Below are positions 15,041 to 21,980 of a DNA stretch of 25,313 nucleotides, piece after piece. Numbering within the stretch: position 1 is the first letter of the stretch; each line of letters begins with the position of its first letter. Source of the DNA: Colimorpha_A sp045591885 (GTDB lineage Bacteria; Bacillota; Clostridia; Oscillospirales; CAG-272); the NCBI GenBank assembly GCA_045591885.1, contig JAZNTT010000050.1, positions 1-25,313 on the forward strand, written 5' to 3'. The translations under genes and the position numbers were made by a program. A model generated the notes under the pieces. The model was not told the origin of the DNA and made no database searches. It was given only the letters and a program-made list of their open reading frames with translations.

Positions 15041-15070
15041 TTGACAAATGACCTAAAATATGTATATAAT
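15041..15070 (+). promoter_or_regulatory. Promoter of the rpmH-rnpA cluster
   Basis: The -35 box TTGACA (15041-15046) and the -10 box TATAAT (15065-15070) are both perfect, with an 18-bp spacer. They lie 46 bp before rpmH, consistent with strong expression of a ribosomal protein gene. Confidence 0.85.
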
Positions 15071-15115
15071 ATAGAGTAACGTCATTAAACGCCAAGGAAA
15101 AGGAGTGACACAAAA

Positions 15116-15250
15116 ATGCTTAGAACATACCAGCCTAAAAAGCTTCAGAGAAAAAAAGAGCACGGCTTCCGCAAGAGAATGAGCACTGCAAACGGAAGAA
15201 AGGTACTCAAGAGAAGACGCGCTAAGGGCAGAGCAAGACTTACCCACTGA
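15116..15250 (+). CDS. rpmH: 50S ribosomal protein L34
   Basis: This 44-residue, highly basic protein (MLRTYQPKKLQRKKEHGF...) is L34 of the large ribosomal subunit. The conserved GFRKRMSTANGRKVLKRRR block and a final RLTH are complete. An AAAAGGAG site precedes ATG 15116 with about 10-nt spacing. It is the first gene of the classical rpmH-rnpA-yidD-yidC-jag cluster. In many bacteria dnaA and oriC lie directly upstream, but here sipW does, and I see no DnaA-box cluster in the gap. Confidence 0.97.
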   Translation: MLRTYQPKKLQRKKEHGFRKRMSTANGRKVLKRRRAKGRARLTH

Positions 15251-15280
15251 TTCTTCTCTGTTTCAAGAAGGGGTAAAAGT

Positions 15281-15655
15281 GTGAAAGAATTCGCCATAAA
15301 GGAAAACCATCTTTTCGTTAAGGCGTATCAGGGCGGTAAGCGGTACGTTACCGATACCGTTACGGTGTACGTTCTTAAAGACCTGAAGGCTGGGCGTCTT
15401 CGTAAGGAAAATCCGCAGAAGGAGTTCCTTAATCGCATTGGCTTTACCGCAACTACAAAGCTCGGACATGCTGTCGTTCGTAACCGCGCAAAGCGTGTTA
15501 TGCGCGCAGCTTACCGTAATATCATATCGGTTAAATCTATCAAGACGGGAAACCTTATCGTTTTTACCGCAAGGGATAAGATACGCGAGGCGAGCTCCGA
15601 TGAGGTGCAGCGCGATATGAACCGTGCTTTTAATAAGCTTGAGCTTTTTAAGTGA
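15281..15655 (+). CDS. rnpA: Ribonuclease P protein component
   Basis: This 124-residue basic protein assists the RNase P RNA in trimming tRNA 5' leaders. The RNR motif is in VVRNRAKRVMRAAYR (65-79), and the strand IGFTATTKLGHAV precedes it, as expected. The N-terminus (KENHLFVKAYQGGKRYVT) matches the family. The start is GTG at 15281, 30 bp after rpmH, with AGAAGGGG upstream. The stretch KDLKAGRLRKENPQKEFLN adds a few charged residues compared with shorter homologues. It is probably co-transcribed with rpmH. Confidence 0.95.
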   Translation: MKEFAIKENHLFVKAYQGGKRYVTDTVTVYVLKDLKAGRLRKENPQKEFLNRIGFTATTKLGHAVVRNRAKRVMRAAYRNIISVKSIKTGNLIVFTARDKIREASSDEVQRDMNRAFNKLELFK

Positions 15656-15680
15656 TCGGCTTTATCTTCTTGATTTTTTC

Positions 15681-15710
15681 GGCGGACTGTGACAGGTCCG
15701 CCATTTTGTT
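15681..15710 (+). terminator. Weak terminator or attenuator between rnpA and yidD
   Basis: GGCGGAC (15681-15687) pairs with GTCCGCC (15696-15702) around an 8-nt loop, then ATTTTGTT. The broken T run suggests partial termination, reducing read-through from rpmH-rnpA to yidD-yidC. Confidence 0.5.
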
Positions 15711-15751
15711 AGTATATAGGCAAATATATTAACCAACACTACGGAGGAAGT

Positions 15752-16054
15752 ATGAAAAGATTTTTTCTGTGGCTCATTGATATTTACAGAAAATATATTT
15801 CACCTCTGAAAAAGCGTCCGTGCTGTCGCTTTTATCCTACCTGCTCTACCTACGCCTATGAGGCGATAAGCGAGTGGGGAGCGATACGCGGGTTCTTTCT
15901 TACGGTGTGGCGCATACTGCGCTGCAATCCGTTCTGTCGAGGCGGCATCGACCGTGTCCCGAAAAAGGGCGCTTTCCGTAAGATGACGGCGGAAAGAATT
16001 ATTTACCGTGGCCGCAGTAAGGAGTTAAAAAACGAGAACTCCGATAAATCCTGA
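15752..16054 (+). CDS. yidD: Membrane protein insertion efficiency factor YidD
   Basis: This 100-residue protein belongs to the small YidD family. It starts with an amphipathic helix (MKRFFLWLIDIYRKYISPL) that would lie on the membrane, then the signature CCRFYPTCSTYAYEAI (24-39) with its cysteines, and CNPFCRGGIDRVP (58-70). YidD promotes YidC-dependent insertion and is nearly always encoded beside it, as here. The tail beyond residue 75 is basic and longer than in the shortest homologues. GGAGG lies 8 nt before the ATG. Confidence 0.94.
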   Translation: MKRFFLWLIDIYRKYISPLKKRPCCRFYPTCSTYAYEAISEWGAIRGFFLTVWRILRCNPFCRGGIDRVPKKGAFRKMTAERIIYRGRSKELKNENSDKS

Positions 16055-16062
16055 AAGGACGC

Positions 16063-17316
16063 TTGTTTATACAAGCTGATAAAAAAATGGGTATTTTAAA
16101 TAAACCGATAGGTTGGATAATTAGCTTATGCTATAAGCTCATACCGAACTACGCACTCGCGCTCCTTCTTTTTGCGATCGTAATGAAGCTGGTTCTTTTC
16201 CCGTTCGGTATCAAACAGCAGAAAAATATGCTCAAGCAGGCGAAGCTTCGCCCGAAGGAGCAGGCAATTCGTAAGCGTTACGCAGGACGTGACGATCAGG
16301 TTACCCGTCAAAAGATGCAGGAGGACCTGATGAAGCTTTATCAGGACGAGGGCTACAATCCCGCATCGGGATGCCTTCCGATGATACTTCAGCTCGTAAT
16401 TGTTTTCGCCGTTTACGGAGTAATGCGTGCGCCGCTTACCTACGTTTCAAATCTTTCGAACAAGGAAATCAAAGATCTTGGCGTTGGTATTGTTCGGTTG
16501 TATGACGAGGGCCTTCTTGAAGAAAAGGACTTTAATAAGAACGCTTGGAAAAGCATTGAGAAGCAGGCGGGCAAAATCGAAAAAAATAAGGTGACCGATG
16601 AAGAAACCGGCGAAGAAGAGGAAGTAAAGGATTTCAGCAAGGTCAAAAATCCTATAGCTGATCAGGTTGATCTTACCCGTATAGTCAGAAACAACTATGA
16701 TAAACTTGATGAGTACGGCTATCTTCCTAAGGGAATTACCTATAAGGATCTACCCAACTTCTACCTCTTTGGCGAGACCTTTGACCTTTCGGTATATCCG
16801 ACCGTCGCTTTCAACTGGTATATTCTTATACCGATACTGACCTTCGTATTTACCTTTGGAAGCATGAAGCTCTCAAAGAAATTTATGTACCAGTCCGATA
16901 TTCAGCAGCAGCAAAGTGCCGATATGGGCTGTTCGATGAAGATAATGGACTACGTGATGCCGCTTATGTCGACGTTCATCACGTTCTCTATGCCTTCGAT
17001 CATCGCAGTTTACTGGATATACAATAACGTGCTGTCCTTTGCTCAGCAGGTCGTTCTTAAGTTTATGTATCCGATCCCCGTATTTACCGAGGAGGATTAC
17101 AAGCAGGCAGAGCGCGAGATGAACAAGGGTATCAAGCAGCCGAAGAAAAAGGCAAACAACGGCAAGCGTGCAGCTCACCGTATCGACCTTGATGACGATG
17201 ACGTTGTTGAAGCGCCGAAGCAGGAGCCAAAGAAGGTCAAGGAAGATCCTAAGGCAAGCCTTATTGCGCCTGCACAGATGAAAGATGAATCGGATAAGAA
17301 ATCCGATAATGACTGA
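16063..17316 (+). CDS. yidC: Membrane protein insertase YidC (SpoIIIJ/Oxa1 family) with enlarged loop
   Basis: This 417-residue insertase of the five-helix Gram-positive type has KPIGWIISLCYKLIPNYALALLLFAIV (14-40), FPFGIKQQKNM, the charged cytoplasmic hairpin (51-100), NPASGCLPMILQLVIVFAVYGV (99-120), and later helices near 252-268, 297-312 and 311-330. Lys42 lies near the place of the hydrophilic-groove Arg in SpoIIIJ. Residues about 125-245, between the second and third helices, form a large acidic loop far longer than in the 261-residue B. subtilis protein. The tail is Lys- and Asp-rich. TTG 16063 with GAAAGGAC upstream is preferred; ATG 16087 is in frame but lacks a ribosome site. Confidence 0.93.
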   Translation: MFIQADKKMGILNKPIGWIISLCYKLIPNYALALLLFAIVMKLVLFPFGIKQQKNMLKQAKLRPKEQAIRKRYAGRDDQVTRQKMQEDLMKLYQDEGYNPASGCLPMILQLVIVFAVYGVMRAPLTYVSNLSNKEIKDLGVGIVRLYDEGLLEEKDFNKNAWKSIEKQAGKIEKNKVTDEETGEEEEVKDFSKVKNPIADQVDLTRIVRNNYDKLDEYGYLPKGITYKDLPNFYLFGETFDLSVYPTVAFNWYILIPILTFVFTFGSMKLSKKFMYQSDIQQQQSADMGCSMKIMDYVMPLMSTFITFSMPSIIAVYWIYNNVLSFAQQVVLKFMYPIPVFTEEDYKQAEREMNKGIKQPKKKANNGKRAAHRIDLDDDDVVEAPKQEPKKVKEDPKASLIAPAQMKDESDKKSDND

Positions 17317-17334
17317 TTTTAAGGATGTGAATAT

Positions 17335-18162
17335 ATGAAACAGGAAATAACCGTTACCGCTAAAACGATCGAAGCGGCGGTTGCAGAGGGCGCCGAAAAG
17401 CTCGGCGTTTCCTCCTCTGCTGTAACCTATGAGGTTATAGAGCAGCCGAAAAAGGGTTTTCTCGGTTTTGGCGAAACTCCCGCTACCGTAAAAGTAAGCT
17501 ACGTTTCCTCTCCCGAGATGACCGCGCTTTCCTTTGTTAAGACTATAATAAGAGATATGGATATTATCGCCGATGCTACTATCTCCGTAATTCCCGGAAG
17601 CAAGAGAGCTTTCCTTATCAACATTTCGGGAGAAGAAGCAAGCGTTCTTATCGGACATCACGGCGACACGCTTGATTCTCTTCAGTACCTCACCAATCTC
17701 GCCGCTAACCGCCGCGAAGAGGATGACGAGAGCAACTACACGAGAATCACCGTCGACGTTGAGAACTACCGTTCAAAGCGTGAGGACACTCTCCGCCGTC
17801 TTGCAAGAAGAATGGCGGATAAGGCGCTCCGTTACCGCAAGAACGTAACTCTTGAGCCGATGAATGCTTACGAGAGAAGAATAATCCATTCTGAGATTCA
17901 GGGAATCTCGGGCGTTACGACGAACTCCGTAGGTGCAGATAATAACCGCCGCGTTGTTATCAGCTGCGATAACGCCTCAAGCGCTCCCAAGACGCCCGCG
18001 CGTCCTCCCCGTACCGCCGCATCGAGAATCGTTCCCAAGAACAAGATAGAGAAGAGAGCGCGTTTCGACGATTCGCTCCCCGAATATCAGCTCGGTGACA
18101 GCTATTCGATAGATAGCGCGATAGACGAGGCTGAAGCGGAAAACGATACTGATGAGATCTAA
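17335..18162 (+). CDS. jag: RNA-binding protein KhpB (Jag, SpoIIIJ-associated)
   Basis: This 275-residue protein has the three Jag domains in order: Jag_N (1-52, with KKGFLGFG at 39-46), a KH domain with GHHG at 107-110, and an R3H domain with R181-x3-H185 in ERRIIHSEI. In other Firmicutes KhpB pairs with KhpA, binds RNA and affects cell elongation and division. The acidic C-terminal extension (about 225-275) is low-complexity and not conserved. It lies 18 bp after yidC, in the same operon. mnmE, often next in this cluster, is absent; a shared terminator and the convergent spoIIIA operon follow. Confidence 0.95.
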   Translation: MKQEITVTAKTIEAAVAEGAEKLGVSSSAVTYEVIEQPKKGFLGFGETPATVKVSYVSSPEMTALSFVKTIIRDMDIIADATISVIPGSKRAFLINISGEEASVLIGHHGDTLDSLQYLTNLAANRREEDDESNYTRITVDVENYRSKREDTLRRLARRMADKALRYRKNVTLEPMNAYERRIIHSEIQGISGVTTNSVGADNNRRVVISCDNASSAPKTPARPPRTAASRIVPKNKIEKRARFDDSLPEYQLGDSYSIDSAIDEAEAENDTDEI

Positions 18163-18204
18163 AAAAGTACACCCGTTTGGAAATCCAAACGGGTGTACTT
18201 TTTT
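18161..18204. terminator. Long bidirectional terminator between jag and spoIIIAH
   Basis: A perfect 20-bp stem (18161-18180 with 18185-18204) closes an AAAT loop, with six A/T pairs at the base. It starts within the jag stop codon and serves both converging operons. The core is GTACACCCGTTTGG. Confidence 0.93.
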
Positions 18205-18233
18205 ATGTTGTGAGAGCAAATATGCCTTGATGA

Positions 18234-18818
18234 TTACGCTAACTTTTCGATTATTTTCGTATTCGCGGGGAGAATGCCGGACTGCTCGTAAACGATTTCC
18301 TGGATCTGTGCGACCTGATTGGGCATAAGTGCAGAGGAGGTCTTGACGATAACGTTACAGCCGCTGTCGCTGATTACCGCGATGCACTTTTCAAAGCCCT
18401 TTGCGGTAACAAGGCTTTCAATCTTGCCCTCGTTCTCGATTGCAGAGGCGATCTTTGAGATCTCCTGCATTGCAACCACCTTCGATTCATCCAGCGCCTC
18501 GGGATTTTCGACTACGAGCTGAAGCACCTCAATAGCCTCGTCACGCGATCTCTGGCGCTCGATCTGAGTTGATGCGAAGAAGCTGTCAACGTCACTTGCT
18601 TCACCGTTTCCGTTGCCATCTACCACGATATTGCCGTTGCCTGCCGAACCGCCCGCCTGCTTTGTTCCTGCGCTGAAAAGAGCGATATTGAGCCAAACAG
18701 CACCGCCGATAACGAGAACGGAAAGAATTATCGCTAAGTTTCTTCTGCCGATTTTTTTAACGACCTCCTTGGTTTTTGCTACGATAAGAGCCGTGTCGGG
18801 CTTTTTTAGTTTAAGCAT
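18234..18818 (-). CDS. spoIIIAH: Stage III sporulation protein AH
   Basis: This 194-residue mother-cell protein has one membrane helix (about 28-48) and an extracytoplasmic domain of the YscJ/FliF-like ring-building type. In B. subtilis it binds SpoIIQ from the forespore to form the feeding-tube channel. After a Gly/Asn-rich linker (52-75), SFFASTQIERQRSRDEAIEVL and the C-terminal GCNVIVKTSSALMPNQVAQIQEIVYEQSG match the family. It is the last gene of spoIIIA and starts 39 bp after spoIIIAG with GGAGGA as ribosome site. Confidence 0.92.
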   Translation of the reverse strand: MLKLKKPDTALIVAKTKEVVKKIGRRNLAIILSVLVIGGAVWLNIALFSAGTKQAGGSAGNGNIVVDGNGNGEASDVDSFFASTQIERQRSRDEAIEVLQLVVENPEALDESKVVAMQEISKIASAIENEGKIESLVTAKGFEKCIAVISDSGCNVIVKTSSALMPNQVAQIQEIVYEQSGILPANTKIIEKLA

Positions 18819-18857
18819 AAGATTCCTCCGAAAGTTTGTTTGTTAAAATATATGTTG

Positions 18858-19379
18858 CTAACCGCTGACATATACCTGATTTTGAGCAATGTCGAAAAGG
18901 GAAGAGAGGAGCTTTGATATCTTTTCCTGATTTATCGGGTTGCTTCCGCCGTAGCAAACGACGGCAACACCGCGTATCTTAGGGTAAACGAGCTTGATGA
19001 CGATCGGCTCGTCACTGTCGCCGCGGTCAATAATTACATATTCCTTTTCGGTAAGCGAGCCGCCGTCATAACGTCCGTTTTGCGCGTAGACGGTCTCGGC
19101 ACAGGAATCGGCGGTTATTATTACCGACACGTCCGAGATGCCGTCCATTTTAGATAATATCTGACTTACGCGCATTTCAAGATTTTTAATATATTCGTTT
19201 GTGATCTCAATTTGTCCCGAAAGATCGGGCATCGTTGACTTTTCTGCCTTTTTTTCGCCGTTACCGATGAAGATAAGAATTATTCCTGCGAGAACTCCGA
19301 TGAAAAGGAGAACCGCGGTTTTTTTGCCCTTGAAAACACTGCTCAAAGCTCCGTCGCTATTCTTTGTATTTGATCTCAC
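18858..19379 (-). CDS. spoIIIAG: Stage III sporulation protein AG
   Basis: Start choice: GTG at 19379 is 7 nt after AAGGAG and gives 173 residues; a TTG two codons upstream is also in frame but too close to the ribosome site. A membrane helix lies at about residues 22-40, followed by the ring-forming extracytoplasmic domain, with NLEMRVSQILSKMDGISDVSVIIT, EKEYVIIDRG and the C-terminal KIRGVAVVCYGGSNPINQEKIS as family hallmarks. SpoIIIAG forms a large oligomeric ring in the channel between mother cell and forespore. Its start lies inside the end of spoIIIAF (23-nt overlap). Confidence 0.9.
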   Translation of the reverse strand: MRSNTKNSDGALSSVFKGKKTAVLLFIGVLAGIILIFIGNGEKKAEKSTMPDLSGQIEITNEYIKNLEMRVSQILSKMDGISDVSVIITADSCAETVYAQNGRYDGGSLTEKEYVIIDRGDSDEPIVIKLVYPKIRGVAVVCYGGSNPINQEKISKLLSSLFDIAQNQVYVSG

Positions 19380-19806
19380 ATCCAAGCTCCTTCCCTATGT
19401 ATTCAGCCGCTTCTTTGATATTGCCCTCTCCTGAAAGCTCACCTGAAAGAATCTTGATGCTTTCCTTGTCGGAGGTGTCGAGAGTCAGGGTTAGAACGGC
19501 GTTCTTTACTCCGTAGTGCCTCTCGGCTATGCCCTCCATTTCGTCACATATTCTTTCGGAAGCGAGTGATATTATCGCATCAAGTGCCGCCGAGCCTGCG
19601 GTCTCTTCTTCCTTTGGAGGAGATAGATCGATCACGGCTTGCTCGCCTGTAATCAGACGTATGATCGGCAGAGAAAGCGAAGCGCAAATTGAAAGAGCGC
19701 AGACGAACGAGATCTGTTTTTTTATACTCTCGTTTTCGGGCGACAGCATAGAAATTATTGCGGCGCAGACCGATACGCTCATAATTGAAAACAGTAGTTC
19801 CTTCAT
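19357..19806 (-). CDS. spoIIIAF: Stage III sporulation protein AF
   Basis: This 149-residue protein is read from the ATG at 19806, where MKELLFSIMSVSVCAAIISML begins; a longer frame upstream runs back through spoIIIAE and is not coding. Two membrane helices (about 5-22 and 33-50) are followed by a soluble domain with VKNAVLTLTLDTSDKESIKILSGEL, as in other SpoIIIAF proteins. It is part of the spoIIIA channel complex. It starts 2 bp after the spoIIIAE stop and overlaps spoIIIAG. Confidence 0.87.
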   Translation of the reverse strand: MKELLFSIMSVSVCAAIISMLSPENESIKKQISFVCALSICASLSLPIIRLITGEQAVIDLSPPKEEETAGSAALDAIISLASERICDEMEGIAERHYGVKNAVLTLTLDTSDKESIKILSGELSGEGNIKEAAEYIGKELGCEIKYKE

Positions 19807-19808
19807 AA

Positions 19809-20912
19809 TCAAATACTTGGCAGGACCGAAGCAAAAACTCCCATCGAAATAACGAATATCAGCGAGCCTGTTACGAGCATTGCAATAAGCATATCGGTAA
19901 CTGAAGCGAAGTCGCGTACCGTGGCGCCGTTTACGCCGAGAATATCGGAAACGAACGCGACGAATGTCAGGCATAGCTTGACCGCGAAGAGCTTTAAAAG
20001 CATCGGTAAGGTTGACAGCGCAATCGCTGCCGCGATAAGCGTTCCGGCAGAACTTTTAATTAGAGAAATCCCCGAAAGGTATGTCCCCGCTGCCTCAGAG
20101 AGAGCCGCGCCGACTATCGGGATCGAGCTTCCCGATGCAAATTTTACGCTTCTTAACAGAATTGTGTCCGCGCCTTTTGCGATGACCGTTTGAAACGCCA
20201 GGGTAATGCATAGGACGGTTGAAAGCAATGATATGAAAAAGACGAAGATCTTCTTCACAGATGTAACCATATGAGATAGATCAATGCCTGTTCCGCGAGA
20301 AAGTGCAGACACTGCCGTGAACGCAACAGAAACGGCGAGAACGGGAGTTAACACCCGGCGGCTTACTTCCTCGGTCAGCGCAAGAACTGCGCTCAAAAAC
20401 GCCGCATTTGCGCCTGAGACGTTGACCTGCCCCCCGGCAAGCGATATGGAGGTTAGTATTGGAAGAGACGTCTTGATTATACCGCTCAGTACGTTGATTA
20501 CACCGATACACTGCTCGGATAACGGCTTGATTATGGAAATACACGAGCCGCAAAGCGATACGCTTGATGCAAAGCTCAGAGCCTTGCCCACGCTTGTACT
20601 CTCCTTTGAAAGCGAAGACAGAAGCGCACAAAGAAGAACCGTTACCGTCAATGTCAAAAGAATGGGAGCGGTATCCGAGAGAGCGAACGAAAGTGATTTC
20701 CCTAAAATCGATAAGAAGAACGGAGCATCAAGAAGCTTGACTGCGCTTGTCCCGTCATTCTTTTCGACCTCATTCTCAAAATCCTCCGGCAAAAGCTCTT
20801 CTACGCCGTTGGGTAGACCGTCATATATGTCCTTTATCTTTCCGTCGGCGTAAACCGATATTGGCAGGGAAAAGAGCATTATAACGGAACACAAAATTGC
20901 CGCCGCTTTCAT
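19809..20912 (-). CDS. spoIIIAE: Stage III sporulation protein AE
   Basis: This 367-residue polytopic protein has a cleavable-type signal (MKAAAILCSVIMLFSLPISVYADGK). The start at 20912 is supported by AAAGGAG 8 nt upstream and by an ATGA overlap with spoIIIAD; an upstream in-frame ATG at 20963 lies inside spoIIIAD. Several hydrophobic helices follow, with conserved GNVNVSGA-like (GGQVNVSGANAAF), GIDLSHMV, KGADTILLRSVKFASGSSIPIVG and SEAAGTYLSG. This is the best conserved membrane part of the SpoIIIA complex, and in B. subtilis it depends on SpoIIIJ (YidC). A yidC gene lies on the far side of the shared terminator. Confidence 0.93.
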   Translation of the reverse strand: MKAAAILCSVIMLFSLPISVYADGKIKDIYDGLPNGVEELLPEDFENEVEKNDGTSAVKLLDAPFFLSILGKSLSFALSDTAPILLTLTVTVLLCALLSSLSKESTSVGKALSFASSVSLCGSCISIIKPLSEQCIGVINVLSGIIKTSLPILTSISLAGGQVNVSGANAAFLSAVLALTEEVSRRVLTPVLAVSVAFTAVSALSRGTGIDLSHMVTSVKKIFVFFISLLSTVLCITLAFQTVIAKGADTILLRSVKFASGSSIPIVGAALSEAAGTYLSGISLIKSSAGTLIAAAIALSTLPMLLKLFAVKLCLTFVAFVSDILGVNGATVRDFASVTDMLIAMLVTGSLIFVISMGVFASVLPSI

Positions 20913-21295
20913 ATAAGAAGCTCCTTTATCATTGAAAGCGTTTCGGTTATTATCGGCAGGCATATAAGAAGTATCTCAATCTTTCCCGCAAGCTCCACTC
21001 CGTTTGATAGCGAGGTTTCTCCCATATCGCGGCAAATACTGCCGACAGTGTTTACAACAATACCGACGCCGAGGGATTTTAGCATGACCTTACCGTAACT
21101 TGCCATATTGCTTTCATTCATAATATTGGTTACTGTTTCGACCGCGCTTGAAAATCGGGCGATGACTGCGCCGAGAATGAGCAGGGAAGAAAAGAGTGCA
21201 ACGGTAACGGCTAAGCTTTTGTTGCTGCTCTTTATCGTTAATGCACATATCGCGCCGATAAGTGCGCATCCGCAAAGCTTGAAAAGCACCGTCAT
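20909..21295 (-). CDS. spoIIIAD: Stage III sporulation protein AD
   Basis: This 128-residue membrane protein has helices near 5-20, 28-47 and 70-85, plus a C-terminal hydrophobic segment. Conserved parts are GAICALTIKSSNKSLAV, YGKVMLKSLGVGIVVNTVGSICRDMGE and VELAGKIEILLICLPIITE. The last two are characteristic of SpoIIIAD. Both ends overlap neighbours by ATGA (spoIIIAC upstream, spoIIIAE downstream), so expression is coupled. Confidence 0.93.
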   Translation of the reverse strand: MTVLFKLCGCALIGAICALTIKSSNKSLAVTVALFSSLLILGAVIARFSSAVETVTNIMNESNMASYGKVMLKSLGVGIVVNTVGSICRDMGETSLSNGVELAGKIEILLICLPIITETLSMIKELLI

Positions 21296-21486
21296 AGTCC
21301 GAATATCGTTTTTATCGAGGATATAAGCGAGCCAAGCTCCTTGACAAGCATAAGTAAAACTATGATTACACCCGCCATCGAGACGAGCATTGCCTGCTCG
21401 TCTCGCCCCGATTTGTTAAGTATCTGGCAGACAACACTTACGATAAGTCCTACGCCCGCCGCCTTCAATATTAAGCTTATGTCCAT
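21292..21486 (-). CDS. spoIIIAC: Stage III sporulation protein AC
   Basis: This 64-residue protein has two membrane helices (about 3-22 and 32-50) and the family pattern MDISLILKAAGVGLIVSVV, QILNKSGRDEQAMLVSMAGV and LVKELGSLI. Size is exactly that of known SpoIIIAC. AAAGGAC precedes the ATG, and an ATGA overlap couples it to spoIIIAD. Confidence 0.94.
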   Translation of the reverse strand: MDISLILKAAGVGLIVSVVCQILNKSGRDEQAMLVSMAGVIIVLLMLVKELGSLISSIKTIFGL

Positions 21487-21497
21487 TTATCTGTCCT

Positions 21498-21980
21498 TTA
21501 TATAAATAATATCGCACTCAGTGCAGAAATTGCGCACGACAGGGAAATCGACAGCTTGGTTTTTGTCGGCAATCCCTTGTTTATAACGTCGTATTTATTT
21601 TTAAGAAAAGAAAGATAGCTTTCGCATAGCGTAAGCTGTTGATCCGAATAGCTTTTTCCAAGCTCGCTTGCGAATCGCTTTGTTTCGAGCATAATATCGT
21701 CCCCGAGGCCAAGCTTATCCGAACAGTATTCAAGTGCGTACGACATACCTTTTTCTTTGAGATAGGGGGTGAATCCTATCCCATCTAAAAACGGATGAGA
21801 GAAGCCGTCAAATATTTCGGTAAGACCTTGGCGGAAGCATTTAATCCGAGTGTTTATCCTTTCGGTAAGAAGTATAAGCCCCTCGACACATTCCTTTTCG
21901 TTTTTCAACGCCTTATTATAGGAGAAGCCGAAGCCCAATATTGACAGTGTCAAAATGACAATTCCGATGGCACTTATCAT
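21498..21980 (-). CDS. spoIIIAB: Stage III sporulation protein AB
   Basis: This 160-residue protein has membrane helices at both ends (about 3-20 and 143-160) and a helical soluble middle that resembles GspF-type secretion platform proteins in the known family. Matching segments include NKALKNEKECVEGLILLTERINTRI, PFLDGIGFTPYLKE and YSDQQLTLCESYLSFLKNKY. It overlaps spoIIIAA by ATGA and is 11 bp before spoIIIAC. Confidence 0.9.
   Translation of the reverse strand: MISAIGIVILTLSILGFGFSYNKALKNEKECVEGLILLTERINTRIKCFRQGLTEIFDGFSHPFLDGIGFTPYLKEKGMSYALEYCSDKLGLGDDIMLETKRFASELGKSYSDQQLTLCESYLSFLKNKYDVINKGLPTKTKLSISLSCAISALSAILFI

Noticed and set aside
14936..15115. Replication origin before rpmH, as in many bacteria
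   Set aside because: dnaA is absent, and I find no cluster of DnaA boxes (TTATCCACA-like) or unwinding element in the gap, only the sipW terminator and the rpmH promoter.
16873..17661. A 262-codon minus-strand frame across the yidC-jag junction
   Set aside because: It is antisense to two well-supported genes, has no recognisable domain and no ribosome site. It is a shadow of biased codon use.
19807..19974. Upstream extension of spoIIIAF to an ATG at 19974
   Set aside because: The extra residues are an Arg/Tyr-rich out-of-frame reading of spoIIIAE. The family-like start MKELLFSIM begins at 19806, just after the spoIIIAE stop.
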